A stretch of DNA of 60,000 bases, taken from assembly GCA_949358305.1 (NCBI GenBank), contig OX442322.1:3226001-3286000 (forward strand), in the 5' to 3' direction. Of the stretch, positions 20,758 through 33,027 are shown in pieces. Under the pieces are notes generated by a model, which saw only the letters and a list, made by a program, of their open reading frames with translations, was not told the DNA's origin and did not search any database. Both the position numbers and the translations under genes were made by a program. This DNA comes from Strigamia acuminata. Its lineage: Eukaryota > Arthropoda > Chilopoda > Geophilomorpha > Linotaeniidae. Each line of letters begins with the position of its first letter. Within the stretch, counting starts at the first letter, position 1.

Positions 20758-21353
20758 ACTGGTGGAGATGCGGTTTTGATTGTATCCCGTTTAGATTTAA
20801 AAATATAGAAAAATTGGATTTAAAATGCTAAAAAATCTCTTTAAAAATCTAGAAAAAACTTTGAAAATTGCTGATTCATAGCAATTATCTTGAATGACTC
20901 AAAGTAGGTAAAAATAAGTGAAGTCATAGCTTGAATATTTAATGTCATTGTGTGAAAAAATTTGCATTTTGGAAATAAAATAGGGTTTATTTATTTATTA
21001 GATATTAATAAAGAATTATTATACAATGGTTATAGTTGTTTGGAATAAATATATAGTGTATGAAAATTAATTTTAATATTTATTTTACAAGAAATTTTTG
21101 TGAATTTAATAGGAATTGAAAATTGTTTTGCATTGTTAGTTTGTTTTCTATATGATTTTGAGTGTAATATTTGTTTATTATATGCTAATAACACTTTAAA
21201 GTTTTCAGGTAATGACTTCGTGTTAGTGTATTCAATGCTAGAAAAGTGATTAGTCCTAGTGAAGTGAATAAAAGTGCAATATAAGGCCTCAGAGTGGATA
21301 AGCCAGTGAAATTGTCACAATTCAATTTGGATAACCTTCAGGATCTATAAAAT
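20758..21353 (+). other. gypsy-2 leader
   Basis: AT-rich, no supported gene. Primer-site-like sequence at its start; otherwise nothing recognised. Confidence 0.4.
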
Positions 21354-22264
21354 TTGCAGTCACCTGAACCAAATTTGAAGAATATCACCACTAGAAGGAA
21401 GACGAAGACTAAATCCGAATCCGACACCGAACCTCAAATAGATGACAAAGAGGTCCGACCTCAACCCCAATTAATTCTACAGAAGTTGGATTTCACAACC
21501 CCGGCAATAAAAGCAATTCAATCAAAGACATTGAAAGAAATAATAGAAACATTTACACTTGTAAAGACTAAACAAGAGTTCCAAACAGCGATTTAACTAA
21601 ATTTTCCAAAGTTGACGAGCTCAACGGACGTATTGACCGATTTGTTGAAGAGTTTGGTAATGCAGAAGCAACCAGTTATCATTTATGATACGGACAAAGG
21701 CAACATCAACCAATGGCTTGTGGCATATGAGGCCACGATAGGAACAGATGATGAACGAGTAAAACAGTTACCATTAGCCCTGAAGACTGATGGATTGGCA
21801 TGGTTTGTGGAACAATATAAGAAGAATCCGACAAGAAATGGACGGATTGGAAACCACAAATCGAAAGAAAATTTCGTAGAAGCCAAGAAAGTGTTTATAA
21901 TTCTCTTCATTTCATGAAACATAAAGAAGGTACAGCTGATGCCTTTATGAAGAAAGTCTTGGCCGAGTGTGCGTTTATATTACCAGAACTTAATGAAATT
22001 CAGAAGATTAATTATGTCTATCAAGGTTTGAAGCCTGCAACGTAGAAGATGTTAATAACGGCATTTCCGTCAACATTGACAGAATTGGAGCAGAGACTCA
22101 AATTGTATGAAAGTCATAAAGTGGAGGAACCAGTGGATCTACTGCTCTCAATGTTCAAAAAAGTAGTAGACGAAAAGGTGAACCCTACAACAACAGGTAT
22201 ACTGTCTGGAACAGGGGGATTCCCAGTAAGTTATGCCGAGTTATTAGCTGAAGTTAACCATTAA
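21354..22264 (+). pseudogene. gypsy-2 gag, broken
   Basis: Ty3/gypsy gag capsid-like protein. 21354-21596 is a Lys/Thr/Gln-rich N-terminal part, stop TAA, then in the same frame 21612-21917 with VIIYDTDKGNINQWL and LALKTDGLAWFV (capsid helices). A frameshift near 21850-21900 leads to an HFMKHKEGTADAFMKKV stretch, another stop, then 22049-22264 with LTELEQRLKLYE. No zinc knuckle is visible. Decayed. Confidence 0.7.
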
Positions 22265-22321
22265 AACTGACTCCATCCATTTCCCTCTATTACACTCTAA
22301 AATTCCATAACCAAATGTTGC

Positions 22322-23320
22322 GTGAGAATCCATAGAAGACCAGGAATCCACGTAACAATATCTGAGCCTTTCGAGAGGATTGGAATCGATACATGTGGAA
22401 GTTTTCCAACCTCCGACAAGGGCAATAAGTTTGTTTTTGTTATGACAGATTATTTGTCGCGGACAGTCATTGCTAGAGCAGCTCCAGCATCAACTGCTCT
22501 GGAAGCAGCTAGAACTTTGCTTTATGAGTTAATTTTGAAGGAAGGCAGTCTGAGCGAGATCCTGAACGACAGAGGCACAGAATACAGAAACAAGATGGTG
22601 GAAGAGGTATCAACAATGTTCAAAGCTCTTCACAAAACCACTTCCGGGTACCATCCAAGGACCAATGGCCTTACGAAAAGGTTTAACGCAACGTTTGCAA
22701 AAATGTTGCAACATTACGTCGATAAGGACCATACGGATTGGGATGATTTTTTACCATTCTTGCTTTTCTCGTATAACACCAGTGTGCACGAAACGACAGG
22801 ATATACACCTCATTTTCTTTAACGAGGATATGAAGTTAATCTCAACTTGGACGTAAACCTCAATTTACCTCAGAAAGAATTCACTTTGCGAACCTCAAAA
22901 TTCATTAGAGAGGCTAGAAAGTTAGCAAATGAAAGGTTAGAGTGGCAAGGAGAAAAGAGCAAAAAAAGATTTGATCAAAGCCGAGTTATTGTGGAATTTG
23001 ACCCAGGAGAATTAGTTTATCTTAAAACACCTAATAGAAAACCTGGAGTAAGTGAGAAACTTCTACCACAATTCTCAGGCCCATATGAAATAGTAAGACG
23101 AACTGCGCCAAATGATTACGAAATTAGAAGTTCAAATGAAAAGAAAACAGACATCAATATTGAAAGATTAAAACCATATAAACCAAGAGAAGAAATTCCA
23201 GCAGAAATATTAGAAGAATTGACAGCTAAAAAAGTCACATTTGCTGATGAAACTGCAACACGAAGTGAAATATTGGAGGAAAAAAGTAACTTTGCCAATT
23301 TTGCCAAATCCAGTCGCTAA
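22322..23320 (+). pseudogene. gypsy-2 integrase
   Basis: Follows the gag remnant directly: protease, reverse transcriptase and RNase H are deleted between about 22264 and 22340. 22322-22822 is the integrase core: FERIGIDTCG with the first Asp, LNDRGTEY with the second; the third catalytic residue is changed, Lys in NGLTKRFN where Glu is expected. After a shift at about 22825, 22847-23320 holds the C-terminal domain (GELVYLKTP, FSGPYEIVRR, IERLKPYK). Inactive. Confidence 0.85.
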
Positions 23321-24105
23321 AGAACGATTTATAAACGATGATGACCACATTTCGCTAAAAACACTCTTTGAACCGAATGAAAACGAAGATAAACAGAAAA
23401 ACGAAAAATTTCAGATGTCGCTGACGTCGTGAATAACACGTCGCCACCTGTTGCCGAGATTAAAAATTACCGATCACGTTGCCTTTGCAAGCAGGCTCGT
23501 CGTGACTATACTGCATTTTATTAGAGTTTTTCGAGACGAACCAGGTGAACTGTGTGACTCAAAGAAAACTCAAAAAGCATTTAGAACAGTAGCTGAGTGA
23601 ATTGACGTGACTCTGTAAGTGAAATGAGTGGAAATTAAGCGAATTTGACGAACTAAATATCTTAAAAACAAAAAGAAACTATCGCAAAAATTGTAAAAAA
23701 TAACATCGCAAAGTGGAAATTTAGGCCTAATTGACTTGTGTTAAACTTCAACAATAATTATTAGTGTGTGCATAAACTTTAATGTGATTAATAAGTTGAA
23801 AATTATTAAAATTAGTTGAATTTAATGTGAAATAGTGCAATATGAAATGTTAATTGAAGTAATGAACTGAAATTGATATTAATTGTGAGAATATTTTGAA
23901 TTAATGAATTTATTTTTATTCAAATAATATATTTGAAGTAGTGGAAACGCCAGAATTAGGACCTCCATCCGAGCAAAAGGAAGAGGATAAGAAGGATATC
24001 GCAGAAGGAGGCGATTAGTCTAAACTTTAATCTGTGCGTGAAATTAATGTGGATTAATTTAAACATCAAAGTGATAATTAATTGCGCGATTGTTTAGTTA
24101 AAGAG
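23321..24105 (+). other. gypsy-2 3' remnant, AT-rich
   Basis: A short acidic/basic reading frame (23241-23432) may be the end of the gypsy-2 polyprotein. The rest is AT-rich and without a gene. A purine-rich stretch (AGGAAGAGGATAAGAAGG) at about 23978 could be an old purine tract. No gypsy-2 3' LTR is seen before the copia LTR at 24106. Confidence 0.35.
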
Positions 24106-24427
24106 TGTTAAGTTGTGCTGTATTATTGTGATATATGTATTGTGTCGTATCATCAGGTTATGCAACTATTTGTAATGTTTACATGTTTATTCATACTATG
24201 TATTAATTGCACAAATGGCTGCAGCTTAAGCTATGAACTGTTTATGTATTTTGCCAAGAGGCGGCGCTGTTTGTAAGTGTTAATCACCTGACAGGTGAAT
24301 AAAGAACTCACTCTGTTTTTAGTTTCTGACACAGCAAGATGGCGTGCGTGTTTTCCTTTCTCAAATGATGTTATTTACACCACTGCTAAACTCGGCGATA
24401 TATTCGAGTTTAAATCACAAGTTAACA
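24106..24427 (+). repeat. copia-A0 5' LTR, 322 bp
   Basis: Starts TGTTAAGTTGTG and ends AAGTTAACA, followed one base later by the primer-binding site. It is a diverged relative of the LTRs at 24904 and 30127 (shared blocks such as TTATGTATTTTGCC, GAATAAAGAACTCACT and ACACCACTGCT) and of 58274-58582. Confidence 0.75.
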
Positions 24428-24428
24428 A

Positions 24429-24439
24429 GGTTATGGGCC
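24429..24439 (+). promoter_or_regulatory. copia-A0 primer-binding site (initiator tRNA-Met, internal)
   Basis: GGTTATGGGCC one base after the LTR end. It is complementary to the anticodon arm of initiator tRNA-Met (GGGCCCAUAACC), the internal priming site known for Drosophila copia, rather than to the tRNA 3' end. Confidence 0.7.
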
Positions 24440-25868
24440 TACAAGACCGTAGGAATAACAACCGGAATAATTTGGAAAGAATTGCAGCCGTTTGGAGGTC
24501 ACTAAAAGTCTTCTTTTCTCCTCATTCAAAATGGCGGCGCCCATATGAGAAGTGGCCAGCCTGTGTTCGTGCGAGGAAATTCGACGTTTAGCGACAGCAA
24601 GCAGTCATCAAGCAACACAAGGACAACAACGGGTTTGAGAAACTTTAAAACATTTTATTTAAACAAATTTTGTTTTTGTTTTGGGAAAGTTGTTCCCGTA
24701 TTGCGAGGCGCAATACGTGTCGTCAACGTGGCAACATTTTCGGCGGATAGACATCTGGAATACGACGGCGACTGTTCCAGCCAACCACACGTGAAGTGTG
24801 AGCAGGAAAACGTTGACAAACGGCGAAACAACGGACAACTTAGTGAACGATTCGCGAGATTTGAAACGACGCAAAACAAGCGGACGAGTTACGAGGAGAA
24901 AACTGTTAGGCTTTAATGTACTTATATATCGTATAATCAAGCGGTGAAACGCACTGTATTATTTACACTAGCTTATTTGTACGCCATATTAATTGCGCGA
25001 CTAGCTGCCGCGTTTGTTTACGTGCAGCTTATGTATTTTGCCCAAATGGGGCGTTGTTTCTGTTCTTGCTAGTCACATGACTAGATAATAAACTTCACTT
25101 GTTATTCTGCTTCAGACACATAAAGATGTTGTTTATTTCTTCTCACAAAAGGTGATTCACACCACTGCTTATATACACAATATGTATAAGTTTGCACTAC
25201 AAATTAACAAAAACAACCTTTATGAACAATTTTCGTGCTTATTTCCGATTATTATCGTTTAATACTATTGCTAGCTTAGTGTTGTGATAGGGTATTGTAC
25301 TAATTTAGTCATAAGAGCGTACTAACATCGCAACACTGCACTTTGTTGCGATTATCAGTAAGGAAAGTGTTTTTGGTATTCGGGTTCGAAAAAAACTGTA
25401 AAACATTTTGTTTAAACGATTTCTCTTTTCGTTTTGGGGAAATTTGTCCCCGTATTGCGAGGCGCAATACGTGTCGTTAACGTCGCGAGAATTTCGGTGG
25501 AGAAACGTATCCAATACGTCGGCGACTGTTCCAGTCAACCACACGTGAAGTGTGAACCGAAATTGTCGAGGAGCGGCGTGAACAAAGACGGACGGCGTGA
25601 ACAAAGACAAATTTCAAACGACGGAAAACGAGCGGACGAGTTACGAGGAGGAAACAACGTTTACGAACAATTATCGTGTTTATTGTCGAATATTATTGTT
25701 GAATATTATTACTAGCTTAGTGTTGTGGCAGGATAAATTTTTGGGGGAAAGTGTAGCGAAATTTACACCCATTCCCGAGCGTATTTATCCACAGGAGTGT
25801 TTTTGTGTGACATTTGACGTGGAATCGTTTTGCCCGACCAGTTTGAGTGATTACAACAACAAGGAATC
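24440..25868 (+). other. copia-A leader with a solo LTR insertion and a partial duplication
   Basis: The leader can be split into blocks by comparison with the 58.6-59.37 kb leader. Block X, 24630-24903, is repeated at about 25380-25655. Block Y, 25215-25290, is repeated at about 25660-25735. Block Z, 25290-25378, occurs once. In the second X-Y copy the blocks are contiguous, whereas in the first an LTR separates them. Near the start is AAAATGGCGGCGCCCA (about 24528), also present at about 58691 in the other element. ORFs in this region are short and in no shared frame. Confidence 0.6.
24904..25209 (+). repeat. Solo LTR of copia-A type, 306 bp
   Basis: TGTTAGGCTTTAATG ... AAATTAACA. AAAAC flanks it on both sides (24899-24903, 25210-25214), a 5-bp target duplication. 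The uninterrupted duplicate of this leader (25640-25665) has a single GAAAC here. So it appears to be an insertion reduced to one LTR, rather than the 5' LTR of the following gene. It is similar to 30127-30434 with about ten differences. Confidence 0.65.
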
Positions 25869-28800
25869 ATGGATTCGGACAAATTAGAGCGCAAAGTCAC
25901 GTTGTTAAATAGACTTAATTACGACAGCTGGAAACAGCAAATCAAGGTTCTCCTCATGCATCACGGTTGCTGGGGATTTACGGACGGAACCGAAGAGGCA
26001 CTGGCACCCGGAGCGTCTTGGCGTGATCGCTCGGACTATAAATTACGAAAAGGACGGGCGTTTAGTCTCATCTACTACTCGATTGAAGAGCAGTATCACG
26101 AGCTACTCAGTGGAATCGAGGATGCCAAGAAAGCGTGGGATACGCTCAAAACAAACTTTGAACCAGTCTCGAGGGCGAGAATAATACGTTTGCTCGACGA
26201 ATTCTTCAGCCTCAAGTACGATCCAGCGACGGAGACAATTGGAGTTTTTGCTGCGAAGATACGAAACGCAGCAAAGAAATTGGCGGACGTCAAACACAAG
26301 TTGGAAGATCTGTACCAGGCTTTTCAATTAATCAGATATCTTCCGCAAGAATATCAGTCCATCGTGCAGAGTATCTACAGATGGGAGGACATTAATTTCA
26401 CCCTGGAGAAGGTAGAAGCTGAATTGGTCGCCGAGGAAGGCAGACTCGCACAACAAAGGCGAGATACAGGGCAAGGACCGATTATCGACGCATTTAGCAC
26501 TGGATCAGGTTCAACAAATGCTAAAAGTGGCGACAATTCAACAAAAACCCAACAAAAGAATAGTAACCAGAACAATAAAGCGAATTACACGGGACAGAAA
26601 GGGGGAAGATCGAATTGGAGAGGCGGAAGAAACACGAACTTTAGAGGAAACAGCACCGGGTCAACGGGACGGGGGCCTTGTTTCCGTTGTAACCAGCCCG
26701 GACATTGGGCCAAGGATTGCACCGTGCAGTTACAATTGACACCAAACACCAACATGAAGACGAATACGGTCGAGGAACTTGACACGAATATGTTGGACGT
26801 GGGATTCCTTACGGAATTGAGCGAAGAGGAGATCTCGCAATGCAGTGCAGCCAGCAATTGCTGGATCTACGACACCGGCGCCACTGGACATTTCTGCAAG
26901 GAGAGAAGTCAATTCCACAATTTTAGAGAAATGACCGGGACAATTAGCCAAACAGATAAGAAAACCCTCATCCAAATACAAGGAGTTGGTGATGTGTGCA
27001 TAATGTGTCTAGTTGGGAACGACACAATCCCAATTATGCTCAAAAAGGTTTATTATGCGCCGGATTTACGTAGGAATTTGATGTCGGGGCCGTGCATCGA
27101 CGAAGCAAGATGCAGAGTCGCTATCGGAGCGGGTTTGGTAAAAATTTACGATCCGCAATGGAAAAGGCAGTTAATGGAAGGAGTGAAGAGAGACAGACTG
27201 TATTACATTAGGATTAGCGACCAAAAACCCGATTTGGACAAGTTAAAGGCAAAGGAATCGAACAAAGCAAACGTCGGCGAGCAGAAAATTGAAGAACCAT
27301 CGAACACAAGCAAGAAAAGGTCGAATCCAGAAGAGGCTAGACTGTGGCATGAGCGATTAGGGCATATTCATTTTCCAAGTGTTCAGGACATGAGCAAACG
27401 CGAAGCCGTAGTCGGATTACCTTTTTTGGACGTGCCCATTACACAATGCGACATTTGTGATTTGGCAAAGAAGAAAGCAGTTTCTCACAAGTCCATACCG
27501 GGCATTATATCAAAGGAACCACTTCAACTTCTGCACATGGACGTATGCGGAGCTTTTAGCACGGAAACGCTTTCGGGAAATAAGTACTTTCTCACAATTA
27601 CAGACGACTATTCCCGATACTCTACCGTCTATTTGATGAAGAGAAAGGACGAAGTATTTGATTTATTTCGAAAACATGCGAAGAGAATTGAGCGGCTACT
27701 AGGAAAGTCAATTCTTGCCATTCGTACTGACAACGGAATGGAGTTTTGCTCCAACAAGTTTGGACAATATCTCGAGGAGCAAGGAATTGCACATGAAAGA
27801 ACCAATGCGTACACACCAGTCCAAAATGGAGTTTCGGAAAGACTCAACCAAACTTTGGTCAATGGGATGCGGGCTCTCATTTATGATGCGCAATTGGAGC
27901 ACCGATTCTGGGGCGAAGCCATTCTCACATTCAACTATTTGAGGAACAGAATTGCAAAACTTAACTTGGAGAAGATGCTGATGGAACTCTACTATGGCCG
28001 GAAACCATCTTTGCGTCACTTAAGAAAATTCGGAAGTCTCTGCTTCGTGCAGAAAAGAATACGAGACAGCAAGATTGACAACAAAGGATTACATGGGATT
28101 ATGCTCGGATATTCGAGGATTACGAAGGGCTATAGAATTTGGTTGCCAGACTTTTCTAAAGTCATCGAGACAAGTGATGTGAAATTTGTCGAGAGCAGGC
28201 GCGGAGTTGAAGGCGTGCTGGGCCTTCCTGAAAAATACACAACGTTTATCGACAGCTTGGATGACAACCTCGATAACGACAACGAGCGTCAATATTATTC
28301 TGACGAAGATGTAAGGCCACCGTTACCTCCGCCGCAACCAATTAAAAGGAAAGAAGAAAAAGAGTTGCCTCAAGTCAAATTGAAGTTCAGATTACCAGAG
28401 GAAAAACTGCAACATAACTTGCCAGCAATTAAGCATCCAAACGTTCTGCCGCAACCTGGACAAGCACTCGTGAACCCAGTTGCGACGATACCGGCAATTG
28501 TTTGGAAAAAGACGGAAAAACTGAGGCCAACTGGACAAAAAGACATTGAGTACACAATCGAAGGATATGATAAGCCAAAATTACGGTCTATACCGGAAGT
28601 GAGACGTTATTGTGCGGATCACAATCTTCAAATCCCCGAACACCTTTTCGAGGATAAGAGGAAGAAGAAGCATTTAGGATCAAATGTGACACAAGATGAT
28701 CTCGACTTGAGCATTTTTGATGAATTGACTCTTGATTTCGAGGCCAACCATCTTGAAGTCAACATACCCACACGTTTTAAACAAATAGCCAATCTACCAG

Positions 28801-30108
28801 AAAAGGACGAGTGGAGTCAAGCAATGTGTGAAGAAATCCACACTATGCACGAGCGCGAAGTTTGGGAGTTGGTCCCAGCGCCATCCGACACGAAAATTAT
28901 AGGATGCAAGTGGATCTACACCGTAAAACAGGATGACAAGGGAGAAATAGCGCGTTATAAAGCCAGACTCGTGGCGCAGGGCTTTTCACAAGTCTACGGC
29001 GAGTCCTACGAGGAAACTTTTTCACCGGTCGTCGATTTTTCGATCGTGCGCTTTATGTTCACGCTACTCGTTTGCATGCTTGGTTGGGCATATATTCAAG
29101 CCGATGTCAAGTGCGCCTACTTATATGCGAAGTTGCACAAGACAGTTTATATGCGACAACCCAAAAGATGTCCTTAATATGATCAAGACGCAATTTGACC
29201 TCGTAATTTTGGGACAAACCAAGAAGCTGCTAGGAGTTAAGTTCTACGCACATCAACAACAAATGATATTGCACCAAAGGTCGTACATCAACAAGGTGTT
29301 GCTGAGATTCCAGAACCATCTCGAATCAGTAAAGATCAGGTCGCAGCCAATGATCAAGTCAACTGTGCTCACCAAGAAACAATGTCCAGCTACAATTGAA
29401 GATTTTAAACTTATGGAGAAAATCCCGTACAGAAGTTTACTTGGATCGTTAGCCTTCATAGCATCAAGAACTAGACCTGACATGACTTATGCTGTGAACA
29501 TTTTAAGTCAGTTCCAGTCCAATCCTGGATGGGAACATTGGCTAGTATTATTGGACCTATTGAGCTATTTAAGGACGACAAAAGGCTTTGGATTGATGTT
29601 ATTTCCAAACAGTCGAATAGAGGTTATTGGATACAGCGATTCCGACTATGCCAATAACCGTGACGACCAAATTTCCATTGGTGGAACCCTCATAACATTG
29701 GGGAATTCACCAATCTTCTGGAGGACATTCAAACAGCGGAATGTGACATTGTCCACCATGGAGGCGGAATATGTAGCTCTCACAGAGACAGTGAAAGACT
29801 ACATTTGGATCGTGAGAGTGTTATACGAAATTGTTCCTGATTTGGCGAATCGTTTTTACCACCGAGTATTGTGTGACAATATTTCCACAGTTGACTTTAC
29901 GAAATCCAACATCGAAAACAGAAAAACCAAACATATCGATGTTAGGTACCACTTCATACGAGAGTTGGTTAAAAGGGACAATCTTCAAGTGATTCACGTG
30001 GGGACAAAGTCAAATTACGCTGACATCTTCACCAAGTCTGTTGATAAGACGGATTTAGTTCAATTTTGCAATCGTTTTTTGATTAATCTCGATGTTCTGA
30101 GTGCATGA
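25869..30108 (+). pseudogene. copia-A1 gag-pol, reverse transcriptase core deleted
   Basis: First frame 25869-29177 (1102 codons): copia gag (KVTLLNRLNYDSWKQQIKV near the start), zinc knuckle CFRCNQPGHWAKDC at about residues 270-283, protease DTGATGHFC at about 334, pre-integrase LWHERLGHIHF at about 492, integrase core with Asp at about 558 (HMDVCG), Asp at about 620 (RTDNGMEF) and Glu at about 655 (VSERLNQ), then the start of reverse transcriptase (KWIYTVKQ, ARLVAQGFSQ, DVKCAYLYAKL). At about 29160 sequence is missing and the frame shifts: 29080-30108 continues with KTQFDLVILG, SLAFIASRTRPD and RNase H (TMEAEYVALTE, HIDVRYHFIREL, NYADIFTKS). The missing block, roughly 100 codons, would hold the YVDD active site. 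gag, protease and integrase look intact, so the element might still act in trans if expressed (inference). Confidence 0.88.
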
Positions 30109-30126
30109 TAATACGAGGAGGCCGAA

Positions 30127-30434
30127 TGTTAGGCTTTAATGTACTTATATATTGTATCATCAAGCGGTGACACACACTGTATTATTTACACTAGCTTATT
30201 TGTACGCCATATTAATTGCGCGACTAGCTGCCGCGTTTGTTTACGTGCAGCTTATGTATTTTGCCCAAAGGGGGCGTTGTTTCTGTTCTTGCTAGTCACA
30301 TGACTAGATAATAAACTTCACTTGTTATTTTGCTTCAGACACATAAAGATGTTGTTTATTTCTTCTCACAAAAGGTGTTTTTCACACCACTGCTTATATA
30401 CACAATATGTATAAGTTTGCAATACAAATTAACA
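30127..30434 (+). repeat. copia-A LTR shared by two tandem elements, 308 bp
   Basis: TGTTAGGCTTTAATG ... AAATTAACA, preceded by a purine tract (ACGAGGAGGCCGAA) at the 3' end of copia-A1. It is followed by AAAACAACC and a leader identical over about 170 bp to 25210-25378. It serves as the 3' LTR of one element and the 5' LTR of the next. Confidence 0.85.
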
Positions 30435-30651
30435 AAAACAACCTTTATGAACAATTTTCGTGCTTATTTCCGATTATTATCGTTTAATACTATTGCTAGC
30501 TTAGTGTTGTGATAGGGTATTGTACTAATTTAGTCATAAGAGCGTACTAACATCGCAACACTGCACTTTGTTGCGATTATCAGTAAGGAAAGTGTTTTTG
30601 GTATTGCAAAGTGTGTGATTTTTCCACGAATTCAAATCATAAGGGACAATT

Positions 30652-32631
30652 ATGGATTCGGACAAATTAGAGCGCAAAATCACCTTGTTGAATAGACTGA
30701 ATTACGACAGTTGGAAACAACAGATCAAAGTTCTCCTCATGCATCACGGTTGCTGGGGATTTACAGACGGAACTGAGAAAGCGTTGGCACCAGGAGCGTC
30801 TTGGCGTGACCGGTGGGACTATAAATTGCGAAAAGGTCGTGCATTTAGTCTGATCTATTATTCGATTGAAGAGCAGTACCACGAACTGCTCAACGGGGTC
30901 GAGGACGCCAAGAGAGCGTCGGACACGCTAAAAACGAACTTTGAACCGGTCTCGAGGGCGAGAATAATACGTTTGCTCGACGAATTCTTTAGTTTAAAGT
31001 ACGATCCGACGACGGAAACGATTGGTGTATTCGCTGCAAAGATTAGGAATGCTGCGAAGAAGCTTGCGGACGTGAAACACAAGCTAGAAGACTTATATCA
31101 GGCGTTTCAACTGATAAGATATCTTCCGCAAGAATACCAGTCAATTGACCAAACAATTTACCGATGGGAAGACGTTAATTTCACCTTGGAAAAGGTGGAA
31201 ATCGAATTGGTCGCCGAGGAGGGCAGACTCGTGCAACAAAGGCGAGACACAGGCCAAGGACAGATTATAGATGCATTTAGCACAGGACAAGGGTCAGCAT
31301 GTGCTAAAAGTGGCGACAATTCTTCGAAATCACAGCAAAAGAACAGTAACCAAAGCAACAAAGCGAATTACACTGGACAGCGAGGCGGAAAATCAAATTG
31401 GCGAGGCGGCAGAAACACGAGCTTCAGAGGAAACAGTACCGGGTCAACGGGATGGGGGCCGTGTTTCCGTTGCAACCAACACGGACATTGGGCCAAAGAG
31501 TGCACGGCGCAATTACAATTGGCACCAAATAGCAACATGAAATCGAACACTGTCTAGGAACTGGATACGAACATGTTGGATGTTGGTTTTCTCACCGAGT
31601 TGGGTGAACAGGAGATGCTGCAGTGCAGTGAAGCCAGTAACTGCTGGATTTATGATACGGGAGCGACTGGACATTTCTGCAAGGACAGAAGTCAGTTTCA
31701 CAACTTCAAAGAAATGACAGGAACAATTAGTCAGGCCGACAAGAAGACCCTAATCCAGATACAAGGAGTTGGGGATGTCTGCATCATGTGTTTGGTCGGG
31801 AGCGATACCATCCCCATAACACTGAAGAAAGTATACTATGCGCCTGATCTAGAAAGGAATTTACTGTCGGGGCCATGTATTGACGAGGAATGATGCAGGG
31901 TCGCTGTTGGCGCGGGCTTGGTGAAGATATACGACCCACAATGGAAAAGGCAGTTGATGGAAGGCGTCAAGAAAGATAGGCTGTACTACATCAAGCTCAG
32001 CGATCAAAAACCGGATTTTGAGAAGCTAAAAGCAAAGGAATTGGATAGAGCCAATGTGGGCAAACAAAAGAACGAGCAGAAACAACAAGAATTGCCACAC
32101 ACAAGCAAAACCAAGTCAAATCCAGAAGAGGCGAGATTGTGGCACGAACGATTAGGCCACATTCATTTCCCAAGTGTACAGGGAATGAGTAGAAGCAAAG
32201 CTGTAATTGGATTGCCATTATTGGATGTCCCTATCACGCAATGTGATGTCTGCAGCTTGGCGAAGAAGAAAGCGGTTTCACACAAGTCCATACCGGGCAT
32301 CAGGTCTAAGGAACCACTACAATTACTTCACATGGACGTATGCGGAGCGTTTAACACGGCAACGCTGTCGGGAAATCGATATTTTCTCACAATAACGGAC
32401 GATTTTTCCCGTTATTCAACCGTATATCTCATGAAGAAGAAGGACGAGGTTTTTGACATTTTCCAAAAACACGTAAAACGAATTGAGCGGCTACTTGGCA
32501 AGTCGGTTTTAGCCATACGGACAGACAATGGCATGGAGTTTTGTTCCAACAAGTTTGGAGAATACCTCGAGGGCCAAAGAATTGCGCATGAAAGAACAAA
32601 TGCGTACACACCTGTCCAAAATGCAGCTTAG
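30652..32631 (+). pseudogene. copia-A2 gag-pol, truncated in integrase
   Basis: Close relative of copia-A1. gag 30652-31557 has the same start, the zinc knuckle CFRCNQHGHWAKEC and a TAG stop at 31555-31557. The same frame continues at 31573 with protease (DTGATGHFC), has another stop at about 31891, and then pre-integrase (LWHERLGHIHF) and the integrase core (HMDVCGAF, RTDNGMEF) from 31918. It stops at PVQN, just before the position of the catalytic Glu, and at about 32625 changes to unrelated sequence. Reverse transcriptase and RNase H are absent. Confidence 0.88.
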
Positions 32632-32689
32632 TGTATTTATTTAGACTTCTTTTCATTCTTTAACATTGGGCATAATGCTGCCTGCATCA
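32632..32689. other. Short unassigned junction
   Basis: About 58 bp of AT-rich sequence between truncated copia-A2 and the copia-B LTR. Nothing recognised. Confidence 0.4.
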
Positions 32690-33025
32690 TGTTAGTATTA
32701 GTTTACTTTTTCCAACACCAGATGGTGTCAATTGTATGTTTTTCACAAATCACAATGGCCGCTTGCATGCCAGCAAGCACTTCTGTATTTTCTCCATCTA
32801 AATGGACCAAATTATGTAAGCATTTTCGTTTTTATTAAATATTTAGTTTATTTTACATTGTGTTTGTCACATATGAAAACTTTAGAGTGCAGTGGCTTTA
32901 TTTTCCGACCACTTTCAAGCGCTGGAGGTGCGCGCACGTCATTGCGCTCATGTTAGCTGTGTTTCGGCATTTAAATTTGCTTCCACACACAGTATTTCAT
33001 ACTGTGAGTGCACTCGTCTGGTACA
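32690..33025 (+). repeat. copia-B 5' LTR, about 336 bp
   Basis: Begins TGTTAGTATTAG and ends CGTCTGGTACA, followed by a primer-site-like sequence. There is no second copy in the window (the 3' end of copia-B is cut off), so the ends rest on the TG...CA rule and position only. Confidence 0.6.
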
Positions 33026-33027
33026 AG

